Assembly: GCA_016802295.1 (NCBI GenBank)
Contig: JAESIW010000200.1
Location: 2,847,257 to 2,911,256, forward strand
Reading direction: 5' to 3'
Origin: Brachionus rotundiformis
Taxonomy: Eukaryota > Rotifera > Eurotatoria > Ploima > Brachionidae
Length of the DNA stretch: 64,000 nucleotides
Position numbers and translations under genes: made by a program. This document shows positions 22,052 to 33,900 of the stretch, piece after piece. The notes under the pieces were generated by a model that made no database searches, was not told where the DNA came from, and saw only the letters and a list, made by a program, of their open reading frames with translations. Each line of letters begins with the position of its first letter. Position 1 is the stretch's first letter.

Positions 22052-25000
22052 TCAATCTCCCGGATTTCTGTAACACGGCTGAGTGTTAATGAAATAATCA
22101 TTGAAAAAATGATAGAGTGCATCGAATGTGGGTCGTTGCTGTGGGTCCTCATGCCAACATTTTAACATCATATTGTAATAGGCATCTGTACATAGACCTT
22201 GAGGCTTAGGCATTCGGTAATGGTTTTCTTTTACTTCATAGATAACTTGGGGATGAGTCATTCCGGGGTAGGGATTTGCGCCAAGAGTTATCAATTCGTA
22301 TAATAGGATGCCAAATGACCAAACATCCGACTTGATGGTATAGGCTCTCAGACCTGAGTGTGGATCGACTGTGAACACCTCCGGGGCGGTCCATTTAACA
22401 GGAAATTTATTCGACTCGTCTTGGCTAAGCTCTAATTTGTCATTATTGTTCAACATTTGAGCAAAACCAAAATCGGCTATTTTGACTATGTTGCGTTCGC
22501 CGACCAAAATGTTCCTGGCAGCCAAGTCTCTATGCACACAACGAGATCCTTCTAAATATTTCATACCGCAGGCAATTTGAGCGGCCATGTCTATTATCTC
22601 CTTAAAGTTCAAATGCATTCCTTCTCCCTCTCTCATATACTTTAACAATGAGCCATTGCACATGTACTCTGTCACAATGTAAACTGGCTCACCTATTGTG
22701 CATACGCACCATAACTTGACCAATTTTTCATGACGAAGTTTTTTCATTATTTCAAGCTCTTTTCTGAATTCTTCTTTGCGAGCTTCTTCTTTTTTTATGT
22801 TTCGCTTTTCGGCGTCACTAAATTTAAGCGTCTTGACTGCTACGACAAAGCGTTCGCGCCACAAGCCTTTGTACACTTCCCCAAAATTACCTGCACCAAT
22901 CATTGGCCCGAGCTTTATATTCGCTCGGTCCTCTTCCCAAACGTCTTTAAAGCCCACAAAGCTTGTCACTTTTTGGCAAGGTTTGGTCAATACTCTACAC
23001 AAACCATTCGCAGCTTCTGTTCACAAAACATTAAAATTCTAATGTTTAAATAAATGGTGAAATGTTTACTTGAATAAAATTCAACTAATTCATCTAAAGA
23101 GTTAAATCGGTTTCGGGTTGAAATGTAACAACCACCTGAGTCGATTTTTCTAATCCGGTAGTGTTTGGTATGACGCTGTTTTTCCTCATTGTAATCAAGT
23201 ATTGACAATGACCAACATTTGCCATTATCTTGTTCTGACTCACGAATCAGAAAAACACCTGGTTCATTATCGAGATATTCCAATAGACGCTCAGCTTCAC
23301 GACGAGATGTATTTGGAAAAAACCATCTTTTATTAAAAAAAGAAATCATTTAAAAAAATGAAAAAAAATCATAGGCCAACATAAAGATATTGATTTTGAC
23401 GGACGTGAAGGTAAATTACAATACGCCTTTATTTATTTTTAAACTTTATTTTATGTGCTAGGGCGTGAATAAAGTTACTAAAAAATTCTATCGCTCTTAA
23501 ATAAAAATTTTAATTAAATTAATTCTAATAAAAAGCTAATTTCTAAACAAGTTATATTTATTTTATTTTTATTTAGGTATAAAATTAGTAAATCCTTTCA
23601 TTGCAAACATTGGAATTATATTCTTCTGGTAAAGATAATTTAAGTAAAAACATATTTCCAACTTACAAAAACTTTTAACTAATTGGGTAAATTTAGGCTA
23701 AGTTTTGAAATTTATTTATTTAACCAAAATATCTTGTGTTGTCGCATTTATCTATAAGGTCACTAGAACATGAACATTAACTAATAAAATAGCATTTGAC
23801 AAAGATTTGGTATTTATCTAAAACTTAAGATTGATAATCTAGATCGATTTTTTATACGAAAATAAATTAAATTAACAATAGATATATGTCTATGATGTAT
23901 GCTAGATTATTAAATTATTAATAATTTGAATAAAATACTAAGCTATCAAATGATTATACAGACATCAATCTCAATAAATATATTTGAAAATTTTATTATT
24001 TTACAATTTGTTTGTTTTAATAATTTTCCAGACTTAAAATTAGAAAAATTCAAATAAAAAAATATTTACTAAATACTGTTTATGGTAAAAAAATAAAGTA
24101 ATCAAATAATTTTCCAGCTTCTCTGGGTTAAATCATCGAAAATTGGGTCTTTAACTTAAAAGACTGTTTTAAATTTATAAACATAAGTTTATTATTAAAT
24201 ATTAATTCATTTTTGATTTAATATTTTGTGAAAATTTAAGCATAAGAGCTAGTGATTTTTGAAAATCCAATTAATCGAAATATTTTTAAAAAAAGTCCAA
24301 ATTACTTGACTAAAAATTTCAAAATATACTGGTTTCAATTTGGAAAAAAATCTGGACACCTTCCTTTTTTTAAATTTGATTCTTAACTAATATAAATAAT
24401 AAAAATTGACGCATTGATGCTTTGTGAAATTTAGTTCAATTGAACAGAGAAAAAGATTTCCTAAATTGACTGCCAAAGTTTTTTAATGGTAGGCAAATAC
24501 TCTTCAAAAAGCCCTAGCTCAAAAATAAAAAAAATAATTTCTGCTAAATTTGCAGATTGTTGTAAAAAATGTAACTGTGTATGTTGCTACAATTTACAGA
24601 ATAATTTTTTAATATTTAGAAAAAAATTTATAAAATTTTATAATGGTTTGTTCTGTTCTATCGTACCAAATTTCACAGACCAAAAAATGATATATTTCTA
24701 GAGCTGATTCTAATTGTAATTAATATATTTTTATTGCATTCAACTCTTTTCTAAATTTGAAAAGGTTAATAAATATTCTTGATTTGTAAAAGTAAAATAT
24801 TTTTAAATTAAGAAAAAAAATTAATTTAAAAATATAATCAAGTATATTAATAGCCATAGAGGGATGACACAAGTCTTGCGAAAAATTATACCCATAGCTA
24901 CTTTGATTAGAAACAGCATGTCTTATTTACTCTTTTCTAATCAAGTTCTAAAAAATTTGAAAACAAAAAATCAAAAAATAAAAATCATTTAATTAAAACC

Positions 25001-25895
25001 CAATATAACGAAAAAAAAATAAAAATCTTCCAAGCTTTTAAGCCGGGTCATTTTCAAACCAACATTTGTCAACGGTAAAAATTGAATTTATTTGTCGACT
25101 AAAAAGAAAACTAGTAAAAGTTAAATATTCGAAAAATTTTTAATTAATTTCGTGACAAAAAACCTTATTAGAATTTGTATATTTAAATTAATAATTAAGC
25201 CAAAATCAAACTAACAAGGATTAGCATTTGTAATTGCTGTGTGTGTGTAGAGGTTAATCCCTAAGGAGAAACAATAGCCCAAAAGACAGTGATCGAACTT
25301 ACTCTTTAATTTGAAGGTCGTCAATTGTGGTGATGTAATTGAATGGCACATAACCGGTTTCTTTGGTTCGTAAATTTTTGGCCAGCCACCAGTCCGGATG
25401 GCTTTTGTCAATAACAATTAGATGGTCGTTTTTCTTTATTGTCATATCATCTTTGGTCGCACTTTCATAGTCAAACAGAGCAATGTAGTTTGGTTTTTCG
25501 AGCAGAGAATTCGAATGAATGCCATTAGACAGAATATGCTTGCTCATCTGGTTCGATGATGACTGTGTGAGTAGAGAATTGGACATGCCATTTAGAATGG
25601 CCGAAGTGGAGCAAAAACTTCCGTTTTGAGTGTGCGCCATGCCGTTCTGGTGATGCAGCTGCTGTAACAAAATGTTCTGATTATTGTTCGAGTTGACCAC
25701 ATTTGGCGAGTGAGCCATGAGCGGGTACTGGTGGTGGGAATTGGCCGTGCCAAGACCATGTCCCGATGATGGATTCTCCAAGTTGCCTTTTTGAATTCCC
25801 ATTTTGTATACTTGTTCCCGATTAGAGCTGGTTTTGTAAGTGTGGTGGCCGCCGTGGCTATCGGCGCCCTTGTTTGCCGGGCATATGTTTCCCAT
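22052..25895 (-). CDS. Src42A/FRK-like non-receptor tyrosine kinase, 604 aa
   Basis: Minus-strand exons 25895-25303, 23326-23070 and 23016-22052 join in frame (1815 nt). It starts MGNICPANKG, giving a myristoylation Gly2 and a palmitoylatable Cys5. Residues 10-130 are a long His/Asn/Ser-rich unique region. SH3 is at about 136-190 (ALFDYES...WWLAKN...GYVPFNY), SH2 at about 198-283 (FLIRESE, HYRIRKIDSGGCY), and the kinase at about 317-590. The glycine loop is GAGNFGEV, the VAVK lysine is about 345, HRDLAARN is at 445-452 and DFG at 465-467. HRDLAARN and the SH2 style fit the Src42A/FRK/BRK branch, not Src/Fyn. The C-tail keeps a regulatory-type Tyr (about 599, QPCYRNPGD). Oddities: the activation loop between DFG and FPVKWTAPE contains no tyrosine, DFGFAQ replaces DFGLAR, and the beta3-alphaC loop has a Lys/Glu-rich insert. 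Intron 1 is 1976 bp; intron 2 is 53 bp. Confidence 0.93.
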
Positions 25896-25928
25896 TCTCT
25901 CTTTGCACAATATCCAGTCCTGTTTGGG

Positions 25929-25952
25929 CTACAAGAGCATTGCGTTACGCAT
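25929..25952 (-). promoter_or_regulatory. short uORF in kinase 5' leader
   Basis: Minus-strand ATG at 25952 opens a seven-codon ORF (MRNAMLL) that stops at 25929, 33 nt before the kinase ATG. A polypyrimidine-AG ending at 25974 lies just upstream, so the leader exon probably starts at 25973 and carries this uORF. A translational damper on the kinase is inferred. Confidence 0.45.
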
Positions 25953-25973
25953 GAACCCTTCGGTTAACGGGAT

Positions 25974-28857
25974 CTAAACGAAAAATAGAATTCGTTTAAA
26001 TTTGGTCTAGTTCGAATAGAAAACAAAATAAATAATTTGAAGCTAGCCTCGTTTGGAGAATTAAGTCTAAACTAAAAATATATATAGATTAATTATCATA
26101 TTTTATATTAAGATTTTTATGTATTAGTGGTCGATAGATGTAGCTAGCTAGCTATTAGTTTAAGAAAAGTATTGTTGAGTTATTCGCATTTGATTGTTGG
26201 TTATTATAATTTTTGATTAAAATATGGACCAAACTTATTAGTTTGTTTTCTCTTTGTTCTCTCACTCTCGCTCTCGGCTTCTTTATCCTCTTGGCTTCAA
26301 GACCAAAATATTTTTTTGTACATAAATAGCGAGCTAACTACTTAGCTATTTACTGTATGTTTTATTAAAATTTGTGGCTTTTCTCCCTCTCCTCATACCA
26401 TTGTTTGCTTACAAAACGATATATTTAAAATTTTATTTTTTAGTTTTAAAATTTTTAATTATGAATTATCATAAAATCATCGTTTGTTAAATCCTCATCT
26501 CTATAAACTTAAAGTTGATAATTTAATTATTTATTTTTAACTTTTTGCTTTTGTTTTAATTCAGTTAATTAACGCTAAAACAAATTTACAACAAATAATA
26601 AAATTGAGAAAAATTTTATCAAATTTGTCTAATTGTCAAAATGTCTATACTTGTTCTACTTGAATTGTTTTTTTAATTTTTTACTATTATCTTTTAATAT
26701 AAATAATATGATAATCGATTTTTTTAATCAAAGGGGCTAAAAGAGTGTCTGAACGGGAAAACTAAATTTTTTATCTACTAGAATCGCTATGCAAAATTTA
26801 TGATTTGTTTTTATTTAATTATAATTCCTAAGATAGCATTTTAATGATGTTCTCAAAGCCCTTTCGAGGCACAAATTTTAGTCTCTGTTCCATTTGTTTA
26901 CAAGACATAGATTAGCAAAACATGTTTATTTAATAGAATATATTCTGAAACTAACATAAATTAATTTAAAATCAGTGTTTTTTTAAATTGTATTTTTTTT
27001 ATACAATCCTAAAATTGAACAAAAATCCTAGCAATCTCATTAAAATTAACATTATTTTTGTTAAAAATTTAGTAAAAAAAAAGCAATAAATATAAAATTT
27101 AATAGGACCTTTACTTTTTTAATTATATAAATAGTTAAAAGAAAAAACAAAATGAAAACTTAATTTTTGTTTCATTTTGAAGTATTCTTATCTCAAAAAT
27201 TTCATTACACTCTTATCATTATTGTATTAAAATATCAAATATTATCAGTTACTTGTAATTATTTTTATTTTTAAGTTCATATACAAAATTTCAAAAGTTT
27301 CTCTATGAAAAAAATAATAGAACTTATCTCAATTTTTGCTTTTCATTTTTAAATGATAAACAAAGAAAACATCCTTTGATCATTTCTAAAACAAAAACTA
27401 GAAAACTAAGGTAAAAATTTTCTTGATCATAAATTACAATTTTCTCATTAGCTAAGTAATTATTTGATACAAAAATTTTCCAATTAAAGACTTAATATCA
27501 ATTGAAAACTTAGTGCATTAAGATTTAATTATTTTCTTTTTTTGGTGCCATTCCATTACATAAATTTATTTTCATTATGTTGTTTAATAAATTAATAATT
27601 CTTAATAATTTCAAATCAGACCTAATTTAGTCAGAATTTTTGTGACCCTATTTCGAAAATATGTAAAATGAAATCAGATAATTAGAAAATCATTTTCGGT
27701 CCAATACTAACAGTCGATTTTTAACTCTGAGCCAAAAAAAATTAAAATGCTTATCAAAAAAAAAAAACTTTTTAATTAAAAAATATTCTCTTATCAGTCA
27801 TGATTTACATCTTATTGCCCAAGAATAATATATTAATTTTAAATACGCCTGAAGCTTTTAATGCCCAAAATAAATTAGTAAATTTAATCGTATTTATTTT
27901 ATTTTTATATAAATTTTTATCTTTATTAAATATTTTAAGCCTGGAAAAAATATATTCATTAATAACAGAGAAAAAATGAATAATTAACTTTGAAAGAAAA
28001 AAAATTGTTGCTTTGAACAGATTTATTCTAAAATTTAATAAAAATCAAAATATGCTACTAGTCATCATATACATACTAAATTTCTATGAAAAATTTAAAA
28101 TGGTAATAGGAATTTTACTATCAATATTTAGACAGTAATAATCATCAAATTTTGTTCATTATTTCTATAAATACATAAGCTCAACATATGTTCTAATTAA
28201 CAATTTTTAGGTGTACAAAAAATTTAACTAAAAAATAAACAATTAACTAGTCTTAATTCTTTAAAAACATGATTTTTAACAAGTAAATCATATAAATTTA
28301 TTTTGAACACATGTACCTCGTGAATATAGGTAAATAAAATTCATTTACTTTTGTCTAATTTTAATTCAAGAAATCGTGATTAAACACTATGTTGAGAATA
28401 ATTAATTCGTCAAGGGAAAATATCTTACCAAACAACAAATAAAGATGACCTTTTCCATGTCTAGCCAATTCAGATTATTAATTTTGAAAACGTCCTAATA
28501 ATTACTTCCTGTATCGAGCCTAAAAACTATTTACTAAGGTTTACCTTGAATTTAATATGACAAAATTTGTTTAGAATTTAAAAATAAAATAAAACAATTT
28601 TCTTGTATATTTTTAAAGATTATCTCATTTAAATTTTTAATAATAAATCAAATAATTTTACGGTATTGAAAATCTTTACAACCATCTGGCTCATTATCTC
28701 TAACAATTTGGATAGTTGTACTTTTTTAAAGTTATTTTTGAAATTTTAGATCTAAATAAAATTATCAACTTTTTTGTACATTTAAAATAAAAGGAAATTT
28801 TGACTGACGAATTTTTAAAAATTAAATAAGATAATCAAAAAAGTAGAAGAATTTACG
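25974..28857. other. intergenic region upstream of kinase and ZCCHC10
   Basis: AT-rich divergent spacer of 2.9 kb. Its notable content is the pyrimidine-rich tract at 26250-26292 and AT steps (TATATATA near 26080). It should hold upstream noncoding exons or the promoter of the kinase. No coding exon was recognised. Confidence 0.5.
26250..26292 (-). promoter_or_regulatory. GAGA-type purine tract (minus strand)
   Basis: Read on the minus strand this is a run of GAGA/GAGCGAGAG words (for example GAGAGCGAGAGTGAGAGAAC), about 355-395 bp upstream of the kinase ATG. A second CT cluster lies at 26382-26396. GAGA tracts are common promoter elements in invertebrates; function here is inferred from position. 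Confidence 0.35.
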
Positions 28858-29545
28858 ATGCCAAAGCTACCGAGAGCTATTCAAAAAATGAAGTAAAACT
28901 TGAGTCTTTAAGCTAACTTTTCTAGATGTTTTTATTAAGACAAACTGAAAATGTAGAAAATGTTCGATGCCAGAAATGTCTGGAAAAGGGCCATTGGACT
29001 TATGAGTAAATAATTTCTGGTCATGTTTTTTAAAATACATTTTTTTTAAATCAAAAACAAAAAGATGTACTGGAAAAAGAAAATATTCAGAGCGACCTTC
29101 TCGGACTAAAATTTTGAAAAAGAAAGTAAAAGAGATAGAAAACCAGCAAAAATCTCAATTATTGTAATTACAGCAATCATTTTATTTGTTTAATGTAATT
29201 AAAATTTTTTGTTAAAAGAAAACTTCAAGAAGCGATCAAACATGATTATGAATCCAGAGAAAACGACAAATCAGACACAGAAAAGTATTTTAATTATTTA
29301 ATTCTTTTTGACTAGCAAAAATTAAAATTAAAAATAAAAGTGATCAAGTTAAAAAAATTGAAAAAAAATCTGACAAATCTTCATCAAGTGATAGTAGTAG
29401 TTCGAGTAGTAGCAGCTCTAGTTCTAGTAGCAGTGACAATGAATCAGATAGTTCAAAAACATCTAGTACAAGCAGTTCGAGTAGTTCCTCGAGCTCCAGT
29501 GAATCAAGTGATGAAGAAAATGAGAAAAAAAAACTTAAACGGTGA
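28858..29545 (+). CDS. ZCCHC10: ZCCHC10 zinc-knuckle protein, 156 aa
   Basis: Five small exons, 28858-28892, 28940-29005, 29065-29163, 29219-29284 and 29341-29545, join in frame (471 nt), with introns of 47-59 bp. The hallmark is the CCHC knuckle CQKCLEKGHWTYEC (spacing 2-4-4), whose last Cys is supplied across the exon 2/3 junction. It is followed by TGKRKYSERPSRT and a basic KILKKKVKEIE helix, all diagnostic of ZCCHC10. The C-terminal 55 residues are a serine/acidic low-complexity tail ending in KKKLKR, as in the vertebrate protein. It is a small nuclear nucleic-acid-binding protein whose biochemical role is poorly defined. The Ser tract is encoded mostly by alternating AGT/AGC/TCx codons, so it is not a simple DNA microsatellite. 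Confidence 0.93.
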
Positions 29546-30928
29546 TTTGTATATTGTAAATAATTTCTTAACTCATTCTAAAATTGTTTAAAAACTTACA
29601 CATTATGTAGTAAAATTTTTGTCAATAGTTTTATTTTGTCTTTTTCAATTAATTTGAATGAATTTAATTTTATCTTAAAAGAGTCGGTTTAACAAAAAAA
29701 ACAGAGTTTCAATTGAAAATTTAAAAAGTCATTATATGAACTTTATACAAATTAAATTAATTTATGTTTAGCTTTAAAGACTAATCAGTATTATAGATAT
29801 TTAAATAATATCAATAAACGTTGGCAATAAAGAGACAAGAGAAAGAGTTTAAACTTATTATGAGTTATTCTTGAGATAAAGGAAAATGAAAGTTTATCTT
29901 TTAAGTGTAAATATCAAGTAAAAATTAAAATTGTTAATAAGCTCAGAAAATAGCTCATTTAATAATTTCAGTTTTATAATGAAAAGTGTGACAATCCATG
30001 ACAATCAAAAATAAATATTTTAACTAATTCTCATAATTATCTTTATTTACAATTTAACTTTTGTAACTTGAGACGATGATGAATCAAAAAATATATTTAC
30101 TATTTTAACTGAATAAATTTTTATAAATTAGTCTAAAAAATTGATTATATTAGATGATAAAAATCACTCTCTCATTCATAAACTATAACTAATAATCGTT
30201 AAATTATTCAAATCTAAAGACAATCGAAATGAACATAATTTTGGTATTCTTAATAATTTGTGTATTCAAATTTTATGTAAAAAATTTTCTCAATCGACTT
30301 GGTATTTTTTTAATTTCACTGATCATACTTCAATTATGCTCATTATTTAAATTTTTTTTAAAATCAAATAAGTTTTTTTTCTTTATTGATTAGTCTTAAT
30401 TTGATTGTTTTTCTGAATACTAAATATAAATGTTTTAGAAAAATTCATACAATATTGGTCAAATATTGTTTAATTTTTTTGTAAGAGCATAAAATTATAA
30501 AAACAAAGTTAGTAAGTCTTTATGATAATTTTTAATTATTAATCATATTTTCTCTAAATTAAGAATTTTTATTTTATTATATTATATAAATGAAAGATAA
30601 AAATAAAAAATATTCATTTAAAAATCACTTTCAAATGTCTACATTAAGAATGTATGATAATTTTGCATGAAAAAAATTAAACTAATTTAATATAAAACTG
30701 AATGTATGCAATATTTTTTATGAAAAAATTGAATTTAGTTTATATGCTGAATTTATTTTTTAAATTTATCACAAAAAATCACAAATTAATCTATTTCTGT
30801 TCTAATACTTTTTTTGTTTAGCCAGGCATTCAAATTAACCATTAATAATAAATTTAAATTTTAACAAAGAATAAGCAAAAAATGATAAAACTAATATTGC
30901 ATCATATCAAACTAATCTTTATTTCTAG
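29546..30928. other. intergenic spacer ZCCHC10-DRP1
   Basis: AT-rich sequence holding the ZCCHC10 3' end and the promoter or leader of the DRP1 gene. A strong acceptor (ATTTCTAG ending at 30928) lies 27 nt before the DRP1 ATG, so an upstream noncoding exon or trans-splicing is likely. No coding exon is seen. Confidence 0.5.
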
Positions 30929-30955
30929 ATTGGCCATTTAATCAAAGGTACAAAG

Positions 30956-33900
30956 ATGGAGGCTCTAATTCCAGTTTTGAATAAACTGCAAGATGTCTTT
31001 AATACAGTAGGACACGAAAGTATCCAATTACCTCAAATAGTCGTAGTCGGAACTCAAGTAAAATAATTTAAACTTTTCTTTTTGCTAATTTTAAAAAATT
31101 AATTTTTAGAGTTCCGGAAAAAGTTCAGTTCTTGAAAATTTAGTCGGACGAGATTTTTTGCCAAGAGGAACTGGAATAGTTACCAGAAGACCTCTCATTT
31201 TACAATTGATTTATACGCCAAAAGAAAATAAAGAATCAAATGATAATGGATCGGATAATTTTGATGACAAAGTACCTAAAGATGCAGATGAATGGGGAGT
31301 TTTTCTGCATGTTAAAAATAAAAATTTTACTGACTTCAATGAAATCAGACAAGAAATTGAAGATGAGACTGAGCGTACGACTGGTCGAAACAAAGGTGTA
31401 TCTCATGAGCCAATTGTTCTTAAAATTTATTCACCAAACGTAGTCACATTGACCTTAGTTGATTTACCAGGCATAACCAAAGTACCAGTAGGTGACCAAC
31501 CCCAAGACATCGAACAGCAGATCAAAGAAATGATTATGTATTATGTAAGCAATCCAAATTCAATAATTCTGGCTGTTTCCTCAGCTAATACGGATTTTTC
31601 GACATCAGAGGCATTAAAATTGGCCAGAGACGCTGATCCAGATGGGCGAAGAACACTGGCAGTCATAAGCAAACTCGATTTGATGGACCATGGAACCGAC
31701 GCTTACGATGTCTTATGTGGCAGGGTTATACCAGTTAAACTAGGAATAGTTGGAGTTATTAATAGAAGTCAACTGGATATAAAAAATAAAAAAGTACTTA
31801 TACTAAAGAACATTTTTTTTTATACTAAAGGCTGTATAATTTGATTTTCTTAGCCGATTGAAGAAGCTCTTAAAGATGAAGCATCATTTTTACAAAAGCA
31901 TTATCCAAGTATTGCCAGTAGAAATGGAACTCTTTATTTGGCAAGGACTTTAAACCGGCTATTAATGCATCACATTAGAGATTGTTTGCCTTCGCTTAAA
32001 ACGCGAATTAATGTAATGGCATCACAATTTAGTTCCTTGGTAAATTCATTCGGAGAACCAGTTGAGGATAAAGTTAGTAGTTATCTTTTATTTAATTATT
32101 TTTCTCAGTAAATGAATGAATATTATGAAGATTTAAGCAATTCTTAACTTTAAAGCTAATTAATATATTTTTTTATTGTTTAAAGTGTTTTTAAATCAAA
32201 ATTTTGACTCTAAATCTTACTTAATTAAATTTTAAAAAAGAAAGCTACAATAATTAAGAATTGAGAAAAAACTCTTAATTAATAGAGTTTTTTTTGTTTT
32301 GGTATTTTTTCAAAATAGAAATCTCATTTAGCTTTACAATAATTGAATAGTTAAAAAAAAACTATAGAAAAATTTTCCATTTAAATGAAAAATCTATTGA
32401 AGATCAAAATTTGTAATAAAGATTAAAAAATATATACAGCAGTAGTACTTCTTGGTGCGACACCTAACATGTATAGAGTCCACATCGTCATTACGCAATG
32501 TGGAGCTGTAGCAATCTATATCATTATATCTATCAGGAGCAGCTTTAAAACCTGCGGTTGAATTAGATGTTATTTTATTTTAAAATAAAAAAAAAATTAC
32601 AATATAATCTTAAATAATTGCAATAATTATTCTAAATTTAAAATTCACAAATAATTAGAATTTAATATTGAGAAAAAACTAAAAACTACTTCTTCAAAGA
32701 TCAGAAAAATAAAAATTATGCTGAAAAAGATAAGTTTTTGAGCTGTCAGGAAGAATCTTAATCAATTGTTTGAACTTGAAATTTAAAAATCTAATTGATT
32801 GCATTTTTTAATTTTGATTATTTAATTAACAATAAAAGTTATTTTTAATCAATTTTATGCAAAATTTAGGAATTTGTTTCTGAATTGTTAAAGTCTTAAA
32901 ATATTTAAGAATTTAATTTTAATGAAGCTTTAAAGTTATCTGACTAGATTGTTATTTTATTATTTAAAAACAAAATATGCAAAATATTAACATTACTGAC
33001 TATTTTCTACTTGCTAACAATTAAATGAACACAAAAATTAATAATTAAAAGTATTAAAAGAAACTTGTTCTTATGGAAGAGTAAAATATTTATTTAAAAA
33101 AAATTTAAATATTAATAACAATTTAATAAAAATCTAACGTTTCAAAATAAAAATTTATTTTTCATAGGGGAAGCTTCTGCTGCAAATAATTACAAAGTTC
33201 GCCACAGCTTACTGCGCTACCATTGAAGGAACAGCAAAAAATATTGAGACAAACGAATTGTAAGTTTTTAAATATTAATTTATTAAAGCAATATTAATTT
33301 ATTAAATGTATTATTTTTTTAACAAGATGTGGTGGAGCTCGAATTTGCTACATATTTCATGAGACATTCGGAAAAGTTTTAGAGTCAGTCGAACCTTTAG
33401 GAGGACTAACACGATTAGACATTTTAACAGCCATAAGAAATGCGACGGTAAGTTGAAAATTAGAATTTTTTTTGAGTAAATTGCTTAACTTTGCTGGACA
33501 CGTCTTGCTGAATTTTACGGAAATTTTCCAATAGCTCTAATGTTGTTGATTGACTATATTCATTCATTATTTCCAGTTGTTTTTTCTTCAAAGAACTTCG
33601 ACTCATATTAATTTTAATAGGTGGATTGATGGAAATTTTTTCTGTTTTGGTGGGAAGTTTTTCGCTTTTCTTGGGACGATGACACATAAATTCCCACTTT
33701 TTGGCACTTGAAGCATTTGATTTGGCTGAAGAATAGCTACTAGAGCTCTTACGCGATTGATTGTCTTCATTTTTGCTGCTTTTTATGGCTAACTTTTCCA
33801 AATCTAAATTGAGTCTGTTTGTCCAGTCTAAATTTGATCTAGTCGAGTTGTATTCGAATTTATTCTTAGGCCTATTTGGCCTTGAGGCGATTTGTGAAGT

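Noticed and set aside
24486..24701. 71-codon frame with several Cys in the kinase intron
   Set aside because: The Cys cluster (CCKKCNCVCCYN) looked zinc-finger-like but has no consistent spacing, no His partners and no splice link to either neighbour.
24905..24952. Hairpin GATTAGAAA...TTTCTAATC in kinase intron 1 as a microRNA precursor
   Set aside because: The paired region is only 9-13 bp with a 20-nt loop, too short for a Dicer substrate.
29340..29591. 83-codon frame (Val/Arg-rich) over the ZCCHC10 last exon
   Set aside because: It is the alternative frame of the serine tract; the ZCCHC10 frame joins four upstream exons and is the real one.
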